DNA of 64,000 bases from Kondoa malvinella (lineage: Eukaryota > Basidiomycota > Agaricostilbomycetes > Agaricostilbales > Kondoaceae). The position numbers and the translations under genes were made by a program. Below the pieces are notes generated by a model. It was not told the origin of the DNA, ran no database searches, and saw nothing but the letters and a program-made list of their open reading frames with translations. The stretch spans positions 124,001 through 188,000 of the forward strand of contig BCIM01000017.1 in NCBI GenBank assembly GCA_039545315.1, read 5' to 3'. Numbering within the stretch: position 1 is the stretch's first letter; each line of letters opens with the position of its first letter. Shown piece by piece: positions 35,898-49,033 of this stretch.

Positions 35898-37160
35898 ATG
35901 CGACCCTATACACTGCCTGCGTGTATTCTCTCCTTGTGCTTGACTTCGGCTACGTCAGCTCTAGGCCTTCAAGCGGTAAGTCCGAACGCCTATCGCTGGC
36001 GTGGCAATAGCTGAAAACTGTTTCATAGCGACAAGTAGCTGGTCTGGTCGAAGGAGATGGTTACTACCAGCCTTCAAGTAATGGTGGTCAGATGATTACC
36101 TTTGTGGATGGCACATGTGTGTTCTTTGTGTTGGCCGATGGGTCAAGTGATTGACTCGAGCATATTTCATGGCATACAGATCCACCTGGTCTTGGCGAAC
36201 CTATCAACATCATCGTATCAAGCGATAGTGACGCTCGAGTATTGGGCGAGGAAGCAAGGGAAGCTTGGTTCGCATCGCTAGGCTTTTCGAGTAACTGTCT
36301 AGGCGTGAGTTTGAGCTGTGTCAGTGGTCTCGGATTGCTGATCTATGTCTCTTTATAGCAATGGCCAGAGAATCAGCATCGAGCAAATCTAGGCGATGGC
36401 AACGGACCGAGAAATCAATCGGAAATGAAGCGCTGTATGTTCTCATCTCATCAGACCTGAGAGTGTAGCTGACTCAATTGACAGGGAACTACGGAGGTCA
36501 ATTCACCGTAATGCTAGCTAGTGTATACCTGACTTTGATCCTTAGACTACAACTTTGGTAGCTGCAGACAAACGATAGAAGGAGGCAATCACTTTCGGTA
36601 CTGGATACAAAGCGGCCCAGAAGCACCAAGCGGTGCTCTCTTCCTAGCGTATGTTCCTCCATATTACCCTGACATTGCTCACATTCGATACAGAGCCTCG
36701 GTTGAAGACGACCTAGATAACGGTCACAGGATATCTGAACCGAGCGGGTACGATGCAGGAAGAGATGAGACCGTTGGCAATGCTACGCAAACAAGCGGAA
36801 CTTCAGCCTTTGGTTATCGCTTCATGGCAACTGCTTCCATGGTTTCCGGTTTGCTACAACGTAAGTCCTCTCGGTTTTGATCTGCATGTCACTGATACAC
36901 TGAACAGCGGGCTCCGAGGGTATCAACCACGGTATACCTATAGATGGAAACGTCAGCGTTGTGACGGTTCAAATTGTCGAATCTGGTCTACCCATCACCT
37001 ACTCTGGTGCTTATCCTTCAAAGTCAGTCTAATTTTACATGCGCATGATACTGTGCTCATGTCTGAGGCGATTGGCAGCACAATACCTTATTTGCTCTCT
37101 GCAGCTGCTGCGACTTTGGTCACTGCTTTGGTTGGATCGACAGCTTACCTCCTTGTTTGA
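35898..37160 (+). CDS. Secreted, probably GPI-anchored fungal protein (tandem copy 1)
   Basis: Member of a fungal extracellular family of unknown function. The signal peptide MRPYTLPACILSLCLTSATS leads into LVEGDGYYQPSSNGGQMITF. Conserved blocks: GEPINIIVSSDSDARVLGEE, FSSNCLG, NQHRANLGDGNG, GGNHFRYWIQSGP, ASVEDDLDNGHRIS, GYDAGRDETVGNAT and GSEGINHGIPIDGN. Several N-glycosylation sequons (NQS, NAT, NVS) and a few Cys are present. The last exon encodes SNTIPYLLSAAAATLVTALV plus GSTAYLLV, a hydrophobic tail like a GPI signal. Eight or nine short introns occur, including a 12-nt exon (36485-36496, encoding the N-Y-G of WNYGD). About 285 aa. The next gene is a paralogue with the same structure. 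No catalytic motif is recognised; a cell-wall or surface role is inferred from the secretion signals only. Confidence 0.85.
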
Positions 37161-37705
37161 AAGAGCTTTGGACAATACAGGACACTTCATAGATTTGTTC
37201 ATACATGTGAGATATATAGTGTAGACAGTGTAGAGCTTCAAGCTGCATCCAATGTTGCTTCTCATACTTCTGATGTCGACCTTTGCTCCTGTTAACGACT
37301 CTCTTGATCAGCATTCAGGCAGCAGCAAGGACGATCTCTAGGTATCTTGCAGCTGTGTACAGAATTGGCCTTGCATCACTTCCGCGTTCGCCTCGCGTGC
37401 TATGCTCTTTTCGTCAATGATGTCTCCAGAAGCCGCTTCTCTTCCCTGCTGTGTATGCGACTCTCGTCTGAACGATCTCCTCTGCTCTCACAGTGCAGAA
37501 CAAATGTGCATCTAGCTGTCGGAGCAGCGGCGCGACAATCGAATGATGCGATGTACGCCTTGGCTTTTTTGCTTCTTATCGACGACTACATATACCCACA
37601 GACTGCTATACCACCAGCATCGGCATTGTATTCTACATCTCGCTATAACGATTTTCACATCTCCATCTCGTTCAGCAGCTGTCTACTTTCAAACATATGG
37701 GCATC
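37161..37705. other. Spacer between tandem paralogues
   Basis: 545 bases containing the 3' end of copy 1 and the promoter of copy 2. Plus-strand frames here (about 37347-37724) have no recognisable features and run into the signal peptide of copy 2 in another frame. Confidence 0.4.
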
Positions 37706-39054
37706 ATGCGGTCCTCGTCTATAGCCAGATATCTAGCGACCTCTCTTTTGCTGTCAACTGTCAATGCTGCGACTATACAAGCTGTGTGTTGCATCATGGC
37801 AGCCTCGAGGTGGCAAGCTGAATGAAATGCACGTTACAGAGACAAGAGACTAGTCCAGTCTCTGGCGATGGGTACTACGAGCCTTCAATCAACGGCGGTT
37901 CATTACTTACTCTCGTCGATGGCACCAGTACGTTTTCACTAGGTCCATTTCGAGCAAGTGTAAGAAGTCGCCGAACAGATCCAGTTGGACTGAAAGAGCC
38001 TATCAACATCCTTGTTTCCAATAACAGCGATTGCCAAGTGCTAGGTGAAGCTAGAGAAGCGTGGATGGCTTCAATCGGATTCTCTAGCAATTGCGCAGGC
38101 GTGGTCGCAGAGAATCAGCATCGGGCGGATCTAGGTGATGGCAACGGTCGGAAGAATGAGACTGATATTAAGCGCTGTACGTACAATGCTTTCACCAATA
38201 CTGCTTAGGCTTACCATCGCGATCAGGGAACTATGGAAGTCAGTGCTCATCGACCGCCCTTTGTTGTGAATTTGACTCACGTTGTTCCAGACTACGAGAC
38301 AGGAGCATGCACACAAACTCTCCGAGGTGGTGAGCATGCATGACTTCGTGTTGGCCGTGCTTCAAGCTGATATGTCTGGAGGCAACCATTTCCGATATTG
38401 GGTCCAGAACGGTGCAACTGCTGCAAGCGGTGCTCTTTTCCTATCGTGTGTACACCCTTTGTCTCGGGTCATTGTCGCTCAAGTTTCTGCAGAGCTTCGG
38501 TCGAAGATGATCTTGACAAGAATCACCGCATATCACAACCGAACGGGTACGACGCGGGTCGAGATGAGATTGTTGGCAACGCTACTCGGACCGAGGGTAC
38601 TTCCGCTATGGGCTATCGCTTTACTGCAACGGCTAGTACAAATTCTGGGTTGCTTGAAGGTTAGTCGCTGGCTTGATCGGAAGAAGTATACTAACGAGGT
38701 CAATTAGCTGGCAGCGAAGGTATCAATCATGGCATACCAATAGATGGGAATGTCGTCATTCTGACAGTCAAGATCGTCGAGTCCGGCTTGCCAGCTTCTT
38801 CAGCTTCAGGAGTCATGTCATCTGCTCCGTCCAGCGCATCCAGCGAGTCCAATGCTGTACAAGCTGCCATATCAAGCGCTTCGCAAGCTGCATCAACCAC
38901 ATCGACAATGGATTCTGGCTCTACAATGTAAGCTGCCAATACGTCCCGTACTCGGATTGACTAATTTCGGATGCATGGCAGAATCCTCGTTCAACGACTT
39001 CCCCTGATTGCTACAGCACTGGTTATCTTGATACTCCCTGTCTTCTCTGCATGA
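37706..39054 (+). CDS. Secreted, probably GPI-anchored fungal protein (tandem copy 2)
   Basis: Paralogue of the gene at 35898-37160, roughly two-thirds identical by eye over the mature domain. The signal peptide MRSSSIARYLATSLLLSTVN is followed by SGDGYYEPSINGGSLLTLVD, EPINILVSNNSDCQVLGEAR, ENQHRADLGDGNG, GGNHFRYWVQNGA, ASVEDDLDKNHRISQPNGYD and GSEGINHGIPIDGN. It differs by a longer Ser/Ala-rich stalk (SSAPSSASSESNAVQAAISS) before the hydrophobic tail (LIATALVILILPVFSA), which is a typical GPI-anchored layout. The intron positions match copy 1, including a 12-nt exon at 38227-38238. About 310 aa. The two copies must derive from a tandem duplication older than the visible divergence. Function unknown. 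Confidence 0.87.
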
Positions 39055-39296
39055 GCTGTTCAGTCTGCCGCATGATGGAAAGATGTACTTCTGCAAGCTA
39101 TCGCATTGTGCATGGCATTGACGCTCTTTGACCCTTCAGTTATTACCTTCCTTCACTATTGCTCTTCAACGCAGACGACACTGAAGTTTAGCCTATACTT
39201 GGATCAGCGCGTCGTTCCCGTTTGTTTATCACTTGCGTTTAGTCACTGGCGACTTTTTTTTCAGGCGTGCGCTTCTTGCTCCACTACAGCCAAACA

Positions 39297-40647
39297 ATGT
39301 CTAACGGAATGAGAGCAGTCGTAGTGCAACATGATAGATCAGTCAAAGTCGAGCAAAGACCTGTACCTGCGCTCAAAGGTGCGCTTCTGTCCGCGAAAGT
39401 TGTGGGCCATACAGCTCACACGGTCGTAGATGACGAGGTTCTTGTCAAGCTGGTAGCAATTGGTCAGAACCCGACGGATCAGAAGCATGCAGGTGAGCTC
39501 GTACTGCTTTCGCAAACAACGGCCCTAAACTTGGAAGCAAGACTTTATTGCTGAACCAGGGCACATTTCTGGCTGTGACGGCGCTGGTATCATTGAACAG
39601 AAGGGTGATTCTGTCCCAGACTCTGTCAACCTGGGCTCTCGTGTCCTGTTCTTCACGCGGTAAGCTTGTTCGATTCGATGCTGCACATGCTGATGACATG
39701 AGAATAGAGGAGGCGTCAGCAAAGACCATGGAGCGTTCGCCGAGTACTGCAACCTCCCATGGCAGTCTTGCGGGTGAGTGTCATGCTACTCATAGATCGC
39801 TGCTGTGCTGACAACAATGTAGCATCATCCCAGACAACCTGACGTTCGAACAAGCCGCTACCATCCCTATTCCCTTCTTCACCGCTGTTCAAGCTCTGTT
39901 CCTGCGTCTTGAGCTACAAGAACCCACACCAGACAGGTCATTGCCATTGAAGAACAATGGCGAATGGGTTCTCGTCTGGTCTGGCGCTTCTTCCGTCGGG
40001 CAGTACGCCGTACAGCTCTTGCACTTGGCAGGCTACAAAGTTGTCACTACTGCTTCGGAAGCAAACTGGCCTTTGTTGAAGAGCTATGGAGCGGATGCGT
40101 GCTTTGATTACAAGGATGAGAAAGTGTCTGAGAAAATCAAGGAAGCTACTGGTGACTCGCTGAAATATGCTCTTGACTGGTAAGCCGATAATAACACTAC
40201 CCTGTCGAGCCTACTCATGAGCTGGACAGTGTGCTATCGGAAGACTCGCCAGCCAAAGTAGCCAACTCGATGGGCAAATCTGGAGGTACTACCGTCTGCA
40301 TTTTACCTTGCGATCAAAGCAAGCTCCCTCGCAAAGATGTCAAGATCATCGAAACTCTACTCTACACCGCTATGGATGTAAGTCCCCTTTCTCCTGCGAT
40401 CGGTGACTTTATACTGAACCTAGTACAGGGCAAGGACGCTTCGTTTGCGACTTGGCAAGTGAAAGCTGGACCAAAAGACAGAGAACACCACGTCGAATGG
40501 CTTAAGCATGCTACCAAATTGTTTGGCGCGGGACATTTCAAGACTTTGCCTATTGAAAACATGGGCGGTCTGGATGACGTCGAAGCTGGTTTCCAGAAGA
40601 TGAGGGATGGCAAAGTCAAAGCTCAGAAGCTGGTCTACACCGTTTAA
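39297..40647 (+). CDS. Quinone-reductase-like MDR oxidoreductase (zinc-free type)
   Basis: NADPH-dependent medium-chain dehydrogenase/reductase of the fungal enoyl- or quinone-reductase-like group. The protein opens MSNGMRAVVVQHDRSVKVEQ, followed by VLVKLVAIGQNPTDQKHA, where active zinc dehydrogenases would have Cys; here the residue pattern NPTD indicates a non-zinc enzyme. It continues GHISGCDGAGIIEQKGDSVP, VLFFTRGGVSKDHGAFAEY, TFEQAATIPIPFFTAVQALF, and the Rossmann strand WVLVWSGASSVGQYAVQLLH, with the coenzyme motif (S-x-S-S-V-G) that is common in this group. The C-terminus is DVEAGFQKMRDGKVKAQKLV plus YTV. Five short introns, about 350 aa. It is related to the polyketide trans-enoyl-reductase type as well as to toxin/aromatic quinone reductases, but no polyketide synthase is near. 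Confidence 0.87.
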
Positions 40648-41113
40648 GGAAACAGATCGAAATGCAGATGTAGATAGAACCATGCAAGCCCGTTAAGCGT
40701 GAAACGAGCGAGCAGCCCTGCGTCGTCGCGCGCTACGCTCTGCCGGGCCCGAAAATGAAACCACAACACAAAGTGAAAGACACAGCAGCGAGATAGACAC
40801 AGACATGAGCATGGCTAGGAAAGATCCGGAATTGCAAAGTGGGCGCCGACGAAGCAGATAGAACACAACGAAGCGGAGCAGACACTGCAAGCGAGAAGAA
40901 CAGAATGACCAGATGCTTCATGACGCCATGCATTCAACCAAACAAATCAAACAAGCGAAAAACCCGGCTTCCTTAATCATTCCCTCAACGCTTGACGAAC
41001 TGCAGTAAAGTAGTCGAGAAGCAGCATAGAGGAGAAGAAGAAGGTGTGCGTGCGAGGCGTGGTCGGCAGATTTGTTGCGTGTAATTTGTGTTGGTAGTCC
41101 GAACAGAAAGCGT
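40648..41113. other. Convergent 3' intergenic region
   Basis: 466 bases between the stop of the MDR gene (plus) and the stop of the ribosomal protein gene (minus). It should contain both polyadenylation regions. Purine-rich overall; no RNA gene or repeat was recognised. Confidence 0.4.
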
Positions 41114-42163
41114 TTAGAAGAGACGGCGAGCTAAACAACGAGTCAAATGTGGGTTTCTAGTAAAAAGGAAAGAGGACAAACGTGTGCCCATGGTGCTCTT
41201 CAAGTGGAGAGAGCCGACGTTTTGCCAGTTCTTCTTGAGCAGAGAGACCAAGAAGTTGATGGACATCATGGTGTTGGCCAAGAGCGCATCAGAGGTCATG
41301 TCAATGTGACCGACGGCGACACCCATGCATAGGACCTGTCAACCAGGTGTCAACTGATATTCAATGAATAGAACGCTGAAAGTGGACTGACCTTCTTGAG
41401 CTGGAACTTGATGGTGGACTTGACGTCGGTGACCTTGTTGGCCAAGTCTTCGGCGTGCGAGATGGGAGTGGGGAACTTGCCGGCCTTGGATAGACCGGGA
41501 CCCAAGAGACGAGGGATTTGCTTGACTGTAGGTGAAAAGGAAGATTCTCAGACCAATGGGGTCAGACTATCACTCAAGCACCTACTCAAAGCGTCTGAAG
41601 CCATGAAGGCATCGTACTTCTTGGCTAGCTTCTGTAGACATCAAAATCCGACCAATCAGGTACAATCTCAGCGCCTGAAGACAATTGCATACCTTGACGA
41701 GCTTTTTGTTCTTGTTGAGCTTCTTCAAGTCATCAACAGACATGTACTCTATGGACGAGCGTTTAGGTGAGCAACAGCTTGTCGCACATCCAACGATCCG
41801 ACCCACCGAGTTCAATCAACTTTGCTCTGTCAATGTCGGCAGCATCAGCCAAGATGCAGATAGACATTCTCGGGCGAGGGACATGAGGCAGTTTGATGGT
41901 GCCAGAGAAACGCTTGTCTCTTTGAGGGTCATAGTTCTTCAAACCGATTTGAAGTTCAACAGTTTCGATAAAGTTTCTCTTTTTCGTCTTGGAACCTTCT
42001 AACAGTTCGTTGATTTCTCCTCGCACGCTTGACGCTGAAAGTTTGCTGTTGGCGACGAACATCATGCATCAGCTGAGATCCTCTCTGGAAGTAGACACGA
42101 GGGTATCATGCAGCAGGTGCATGGGTATACATAGAGCTGTAGGAAAGGGGTTATTCACCTCAT
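41114..42163 (-). CDS. RPL1: Large-subunit ribosomal protein uL1 (L10a)
   Basis: Cytosolic 60S ribosomal protein of the L1 stalk, which contacts E-site tRNA. The first exon is only ATG-AG (42163-42159), a layout common for fungal ribosomal protein genes. It joins to [20 protein letters not shown], then [92 protein letters not shown] and [18 protein letters not shown]. All the usual blocks of the eukaryotic L10a protein (~217 aa) are present. The last exon carries only the final residues (RRLF) after a 50-base intron. Intron 1 (~110 nt) is longer than its neighbours and could hold regulatory sequence; I saw no clear snoRNA boxes in it. Confidence 0.95.
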
Positions 42164-42428
42164 CTTGTTCTTGAGTCGCTTTGAGGGAAGAGACGATTTG
42201 CCGAAAGTTCAATTTTCTCGGCAAGGGAAAAATTCGACAAGTGGGTCCGAAAAGTGAATTTTACAACGCTTCAATTATGCTAGGACAGTGCTCTATAGTA
42301 CAAGTATTACATATAGCTCTAGGCTCTCGATTTACAAGATCGTCGAAAGTCTTCTTGCGCCAGTGTTTGCGGATTGAGGCGGCAATCGCGTCTGGAAGGC
42401 TTGAACCTTTTCGCGCAGTGAAGACAGA

Positions 42429-43925
<1,497 letters not shown>

Positions 43926-44081
43926 GGTAAGAACCGACGGTGGATCAAAGATCAAAATAGCATGAGGACAGCCAAAATGCGTATGCGTTGCCTCAACCAC
44001 AAGAGATATCGAGTCTGATCACGTATTGCCTTAGCCCTCCCTGCGGCGCTCCCACCAGCATTGCACCTTGAACATCATGCC

Positions 44082-45752
44082 TCACACCACCTCGTTTACA
44101 CCGACAGCTTCATATCCACCCTGCTTTGCTTGAGGCCGATCAGGCATAAGGTAAAAGATGCCAGCGACCAGCATAGCACAAGCCATCATCAAGAACGGCA
44201 ACGGGCCTAATCCATACTTGTCGGCGAAGATCCCATAGGCCTGCTTGTACATTAGACAAGGTTGTGGTCTAGATAGAGGACTTGCGTATGGTATAGTCAA
44301 TGCTCCAATGAAACCGCTTGTCAAGGTGAAGCTCATGCAGGTGCTTGTCATGCCGGGATCGAGGTGCGAAACAGTCAAGGAGAGCAGTGAGGGAATAGTG
44401 GGACCCTGTATACAATATGAGCTAAAGCAAGCGCTGACACAATGTTGCTTACCCACAAGAAGCCAAGACTGAAGAGTGCAATGGCCAATATAAGAGGAAC
44501 TTTGGTGAGGTAGACCACAAGAAGGCAAAAGCAGATGCCAGTATGGCGGACCAGTGGTACGTTCTGAGGCCGCATTGCCAATTTACGCCATCTGTTTTGA
44601 ACTGCTGGATGTTGCCAGCGAAGTACAGGATCGCTGACGAAAGAAGGTAAGATGCGAGATGTCGCGACCCCCATCGAGCTACAATGCATGAGCTTCATGT
44701 TGCAAAGTATGTCAGGTGGCACTCACACTGAGGCGGACAAATATCGTGCAGTAGCAGCATTCAAGCTTTTACCGACGAGGAAATAATCGGGCGCCCATTC
44801 GAAGAAGAGAAACATGAAGGATAGCTATTGCAAAGTAAGCCAGAAGCAAATACAAGGCGCAACACTGACAGCAAAGTAGCAAGCCACGCCAGCTGTCTGT
44901 ACGACTGGATTGCGCAGCATGTCTATGATTTGCTTGCCATGCGAAGTGACTTCTGTAAGATAGCTCAGATTCGAGCTGTCGACGATGGAGAAGTAACTTT
45001 CCATTGCTAGACTTGGTTGAAGTGACGCCTTCCAGCTTGAGCCATTGGAACACCATCATCGGAACAGAGCCAACGGCAACCAGCCAATAGTAGAGCTGCA
45101 GACGATTAGACAAAATGTACAGAGCAACGATCCGCAGCATACATTCCATTGCCAACCCATCTGGACAAAAAAGCCGATGCTATAGCGCCGTTAGCGGGCC
45201 TTACAGGCTTGAAGAAGCGACCTCACATAGCAGGTGCACACATTGCTCCAAGATGAGATGTTCCCCACAGCAAAGAAAGCGTTTGAGCATCGCTATTCAA
45301 ATGCTCGCCCAAAGTGGACGCCGTCACTTCAACAAAGCCGCCCGACATTGTTATACCAAAAGTCGACAACCAAACAAGCGGGAAGGGCGGAACCAGGGCA
45401 AGCAGCGAGCCGAGCAATAGCCACATACCGCATGCTATCATGAGTGTTGTGCGAATGCCAGCAGCTCTTATCACAAAGCTGATGGCCAAACTTCCGAACA
45501 TCTAGCCAGTGTGATCAGAATGAAGTGTGAGCAACAAAAGGGCAGCCCAACAAAGCCCAGGGCGTGCGGTAGGACGAGTATAGAGACTTCAGCTGTCGAC
45601 AGCGCGTATGCATGTTGGATCGATGGCAGGTTAGGGCCCAGCGAAGCCTCGCAACCGCCCATAAAGGCCATCAGACAGCATAAGTAGATGAGATAGAGCG
45701 TGTCAGTCGGTTGATAATTGGCCGCGATATCCACGGGGCTCGCATAGGCCAT
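44082..45752 (-). CDS. MFS transporter, possibly Bsc6/fucose-permease-like
   Basis: Integral membrane transporter with a soluble N-terminus of ~20 residues (MAYASPVDIAANYQPTDTLY) and then TM1 (LIYLCCLMAFMGGCEASLGP). Later segments: ISFVIRAAGIRTTLMIACGM, LVWLSTFGITMSGGFVEVTA followed by SDAQTLSLLWGTSHLGA. In the second half: VPLILAIALFSLGFLWV, GPTIPSLLSLTVSHLDPGMT, and a last pair ending FLMMACAMLVAGIFYLMPD with tail QGGYEAVGVNEVV. The GFVEVTASTLGEHL-type segment recalls the fungal Bsc6/fucose-permease-like MFS group, but this is a pattern impression only. About eight short introns are present; the joins between 44720 and 45220 are the least certain. Confidence 0.75.
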
Positions 45753-46937
45753 ACGAGCAAAGAACGAGAGGGAAGATCAAAGAAACGACGCGAGACAGTT
45801 GACGGTGAATTGTACGTCCTATGAAAACTATGCTCCAGTATACATTGCATGATCAAGTAGCCAGCAGCGCACCGTACGAGTTTGAAGTAGTTTTTTAAAT
45901 GTGTGTGATGGTATAGGGCAAGGGACTTCTTGCAGCAAACAGGTTCTGTTTGATTGGGCTGTCTAATTGGCTGTCTGTTTTGCAGTTTCCTCAATCTACA
46001 TCTGTCCGCCCACTCGAGGATGCATTCATAGAAGACTATCCTCAATTTATCGACGGATCGCTTAGGAAGTCAGGAGTCGCTAAAAGTCAAACAGGCACTG
46101 CGTGCTTGCTGCTCTTGCAGAGCGCATAAAGACCGAGGCTGGTCTGTCTGTATACAGAGATGGCAAAGCTGACTTTTCGACAATCAGCTCGACGAAGAAG
46201 ACTGAGGCTGCAGCACTTCGGCAAGGACAAGAAGCTCAAAGTTCCAGCTAAGCGCCTCGAGTGGTGTGAGCCTCGCTCGATCAAGAGCTTGAGCGCAGCA
46301 TGCTTGTAGCCCGAAATCCTTCCTGCCAGTGTAGAGCTTTTGAGACTGCTTTGCATTAATAGAGGTTGTCGCCCATCGCTCTTGTGCCACTACCTTGAGG
46401 AAGAAGAAACGAATTCGTGAAGTCAAGAGATTTTTTAGCCCTATGGAGATGCAATGAGCACATCGATCCGTCTGGCAGTCTGACCTGTTGCGCTCACTCA
46501 TCGAAACATTTGATGAAGGAGATCCTTTTACTGAGTACTGAAAGGAAGCACCAGCAGAGTATGATGTAGAGGGTAGACGAGAAGTTCTGAAACACTTGCA
46601 GCACACATGTCAGACGAGTATCCGGGCGAATCGATAAGCAAGAATCGGATTTCGTGCTGGAGGTGGTGACTCCACAGCGAAATCCAGTGGGCTGAATGCC
46701 TTCTGGTCTTCGACTTCTCCAATACTTCTCCAATGCTTGTTCTTTTGTTGTTCTTCGGTCGAAACGTGCAATGCTTTTTGATGTTAGGGTAGGAAAATTC
46801 AAGAAGCGGCAGGTTCCAAAGTACTGACGAACTACCGGACAGTTGAGCTATGGTAGCGAAGAGGAGTTAGGACGAGAAGTCACCGACCGAGATCGATCTT
46901 TCCCAAGAAATCACTTGAAGACGAGATTGCCTGACTC
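45753..46937. other. Long intergenic region without a convincing gene
   Basis: Nearly 1.2 kb, the longest gap here. Minus-strand frames at 46184-46606 (140 codons) and 46494-46802 overlap in different frames, are rich in Cys, Ser and Arg, and show no domain or clear splice chain. It probably holds the promoter of the MFS gene and the 3' end of the HNH-like gene, and possibly an unannotated non-coding or decayed gene. Confidence 0.35.
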
Positions 46938-48373
46938 CTAGTGCGTCCCATTCCGATGTCGGGCCCGCTTGGCCTTGGCCCTTGAATCCCTTTTCTCTTG
47001 TTGCTCCAATTGATAAGCTAGAATCGGATCCATTCCTTTCATCTCCTCTTCCCTCCGCTCCATCTCAACCTGCAAAAACATTTTATCTCCCACTTTTTCT
47101 AACGCTCTTGCGACATTGTCATTGCAGGTACCTGACCAGACAGGCTCAATTGAATTGTCTGTGATGGAGGTTGTTGATGCATGATCGGTTTCTAGCGAGT
47201 CTTTGCTTGCTCCACTCTGGATAGATGCGGGAGATCTTTCCGGGATAGTGTCTTCGCAAGGTACACCAAGAGTAGAGCTGGCAAGAAGTTCAAGCCATTC
47301 ATCAACTGGATGACCAAGATAATCTGCATCGTCAATTATTCGCTGCGCTGGTGATGAACTGCTAGTATCATGTGATCTTGTAGTGGTGATACGCCCATCG
47401 GGCAGTGCATTTGTGTAAGCTCTTTGGGCCGGCAGAGGAGCAGGAGTAATTTCTGCAGGTAACGCCAGAGGTCGAGTATTGCCCAACGGGTCATCCACAG
47501 CCGAGTTCCAGAGTTCGTGAAGGTACAGAGCTAATTCGATTCGATTTCGCAGATCCGGTCGCTGGGAATAATACTGCTTTTTAAGTGCCACCTTATCCAC
47601 GATTTGTTCGACGACAAAAAAGAGAGAAAGTCGAGCTCGGACACGGATGGAAGGTCGAGAGGGAACGATTTGGCCAGAGCTCGATGAGGTATACTGGTAG
47701 ATGACTTCTGGTATGACGGCTCTTAGGTGGTTCACAAAGTCATAGTCTTTTATCTGTTACTGGACTTCAGCGGATGATCGTAGCTTTTTGACATGACGAA
47801 AAGGAACAAGAACTGACGGGCAGATCGGAATCAAAGTCGTACGCGACAGGGTGCGTCCTCAATCGTTGCGGAGGTATTAAGGAGGCTCGATAGGCTCTAT
47901 CTGCTTCTTCTGCCAACGCAACGCGAGACATGTCCTCGAAGGCAGGTAGAAGAACAGCTGGTGCAGTGTCGTCGAGACGGGCATGGTCTGTTCCGCACAC
48001 TGAAATAGAGATTTAAAATGTACCAGAATGGCATGGAGGGAGAGTACTGACAGATGAACAGGTTCTGCTGACAATCATGCGCATCCGCAAAGTCCATGAA
48101 TCTATTGAGGCGCAACACTTCGCCAGAAGAGACCAGGTTGAAGCTACGCCAACCTTCGACCTGTAGATTGATAGCGAAACATGAGAATTGTGGGATTCTG
48201 AAGTTCCCTGGTGCACGACTGACCTTTCGGTAGAAACCAACATGATCAACAAGATGGCAGACCTGCTGCACTTTGGGAGATGCGAGCACACCACAGACAG
48301 CACATGATCCATCTCTTGCGTTGATATGCTGCTTGACTGCCACATTGGTGCTTCTGGATGCTCCGGATGACAT
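46938..48373 (-). CDS. HNH-endonuclease-like domain protein
   Basis: The N-terminal ~120 residues look like the fungal HNH-type treble-clef domain: INARDGSCAVCGV, VQQVCHLVDHVGFYRK (the expected first-His region, AHL-like) and NLFICVCGTDHARLDD (family pattern N-L-I-x-L-C...H...D). The Cys pairs (CAVC, CVC) would bind structural zinc. The remainder is a helical and disordered region: AYDFDSDLP, HLRAVIPEVIYQYTSSSSG, RIELALYLHELWNSAVDD, a Ser/Pro-rich stretch, and a basic C-terminal coiled segment ending AKRARHRNGTH. Introns are placed near 48200, 48030 and 47765. Such proteins are frequent in fungal genomes without assigned functions. Nuclease activity is not shown: the canonical H-N-H triad is only partly recognisable. 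Confidence 0.6.
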
Positions 48374-49033
48374 TGGCCGCTCGAACTGAGTTCAGTTCTA
48401 CAAGCGATGGTCCACAGGGTTGCGCAGCTGCTAAGTTACGACTCGAAGAGAGGATAGCCTGTCGTTATGCACCCGGAGGTTTTATCTGATTGCTTGCTTT
48501 CTTCTTCAGGATAACCCAATACGAGCAACTCATTCAAGTTAAAATGGCGCTGACTACGCTATCGACATATGCGTATGGACGGCGATGAGGAAGAAGTCGC
48601 AGGTTGATTGAAATGTGGTCAAAGAGAAGAGGAGAGTCCGTTTGGCAGTGCCTTCAAGCGGGTCCTAGGAACGCGGTATCGGTCGTCGCAGCCCCTGGTA
48701 TAGGCTCTCGTTCGCCGGAGCTCAAAGTCGTCTGACGCCTGGTCTTGTTTCTGCGAAAGTCCGATGCTCGTTAACGTTGCTCGTTCCATTCCGATGCTTT
48801 GTCTAGCTCTGGTCTCTTCGGTCCTCGCTTCAGAAAGCCAATTCTGGCCGCGACAGGATGGACTGCTGCCCAGTAGTAGGCTTTCGCACACTTGAATCGT
48901 CTTCCCTTTATCCCATCGAGTCTCCGGCAGAAGAATTGCTCTGAATCTATGGGGCCTCTTCTTTCATACGTACTTCCATCTCTCAGTTCATACGAGCAGC
49001 ATCTTCTCCTACCATACATCACATAGAGCGAGG
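48374..49033. other. Divergent intergenic region
   Basis: 660 bases between the HNH-like gene start and the plus-strand small gene at 49034. Minus-strand frames here are antisense to nothing recognisable. It should contain both promoters. Confidence 0.4.

Noticed and set aside
37347..37724. Plus-strand 125-codon frame before copy 2 of the GPI family
   Set aside because: It runs across the signal-peptide start of copy 2 in a different frame and has no features of its own.
39697..40200. Zinc-binding motif in the MDR enzyme
   Set aside because: The catalytic Cys and the four-Cys lobe of zinc alcohol dehydrogenases are absent, so the enzyme is called zinc-free.
42045..42158. Possible C/D-box snoRNA in the first intron of the uL1 gene
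   Set aside because: TGATG and CTGA strings occur, but not in the required C-then-D order near complementary ends.
46184..46802. Overlapping minus-strand frames as a gene
   Set aside because: No consistent splice chain, no recognisable domain, and Cys/Ser/Arg-biased composition typical of non-coding frames.
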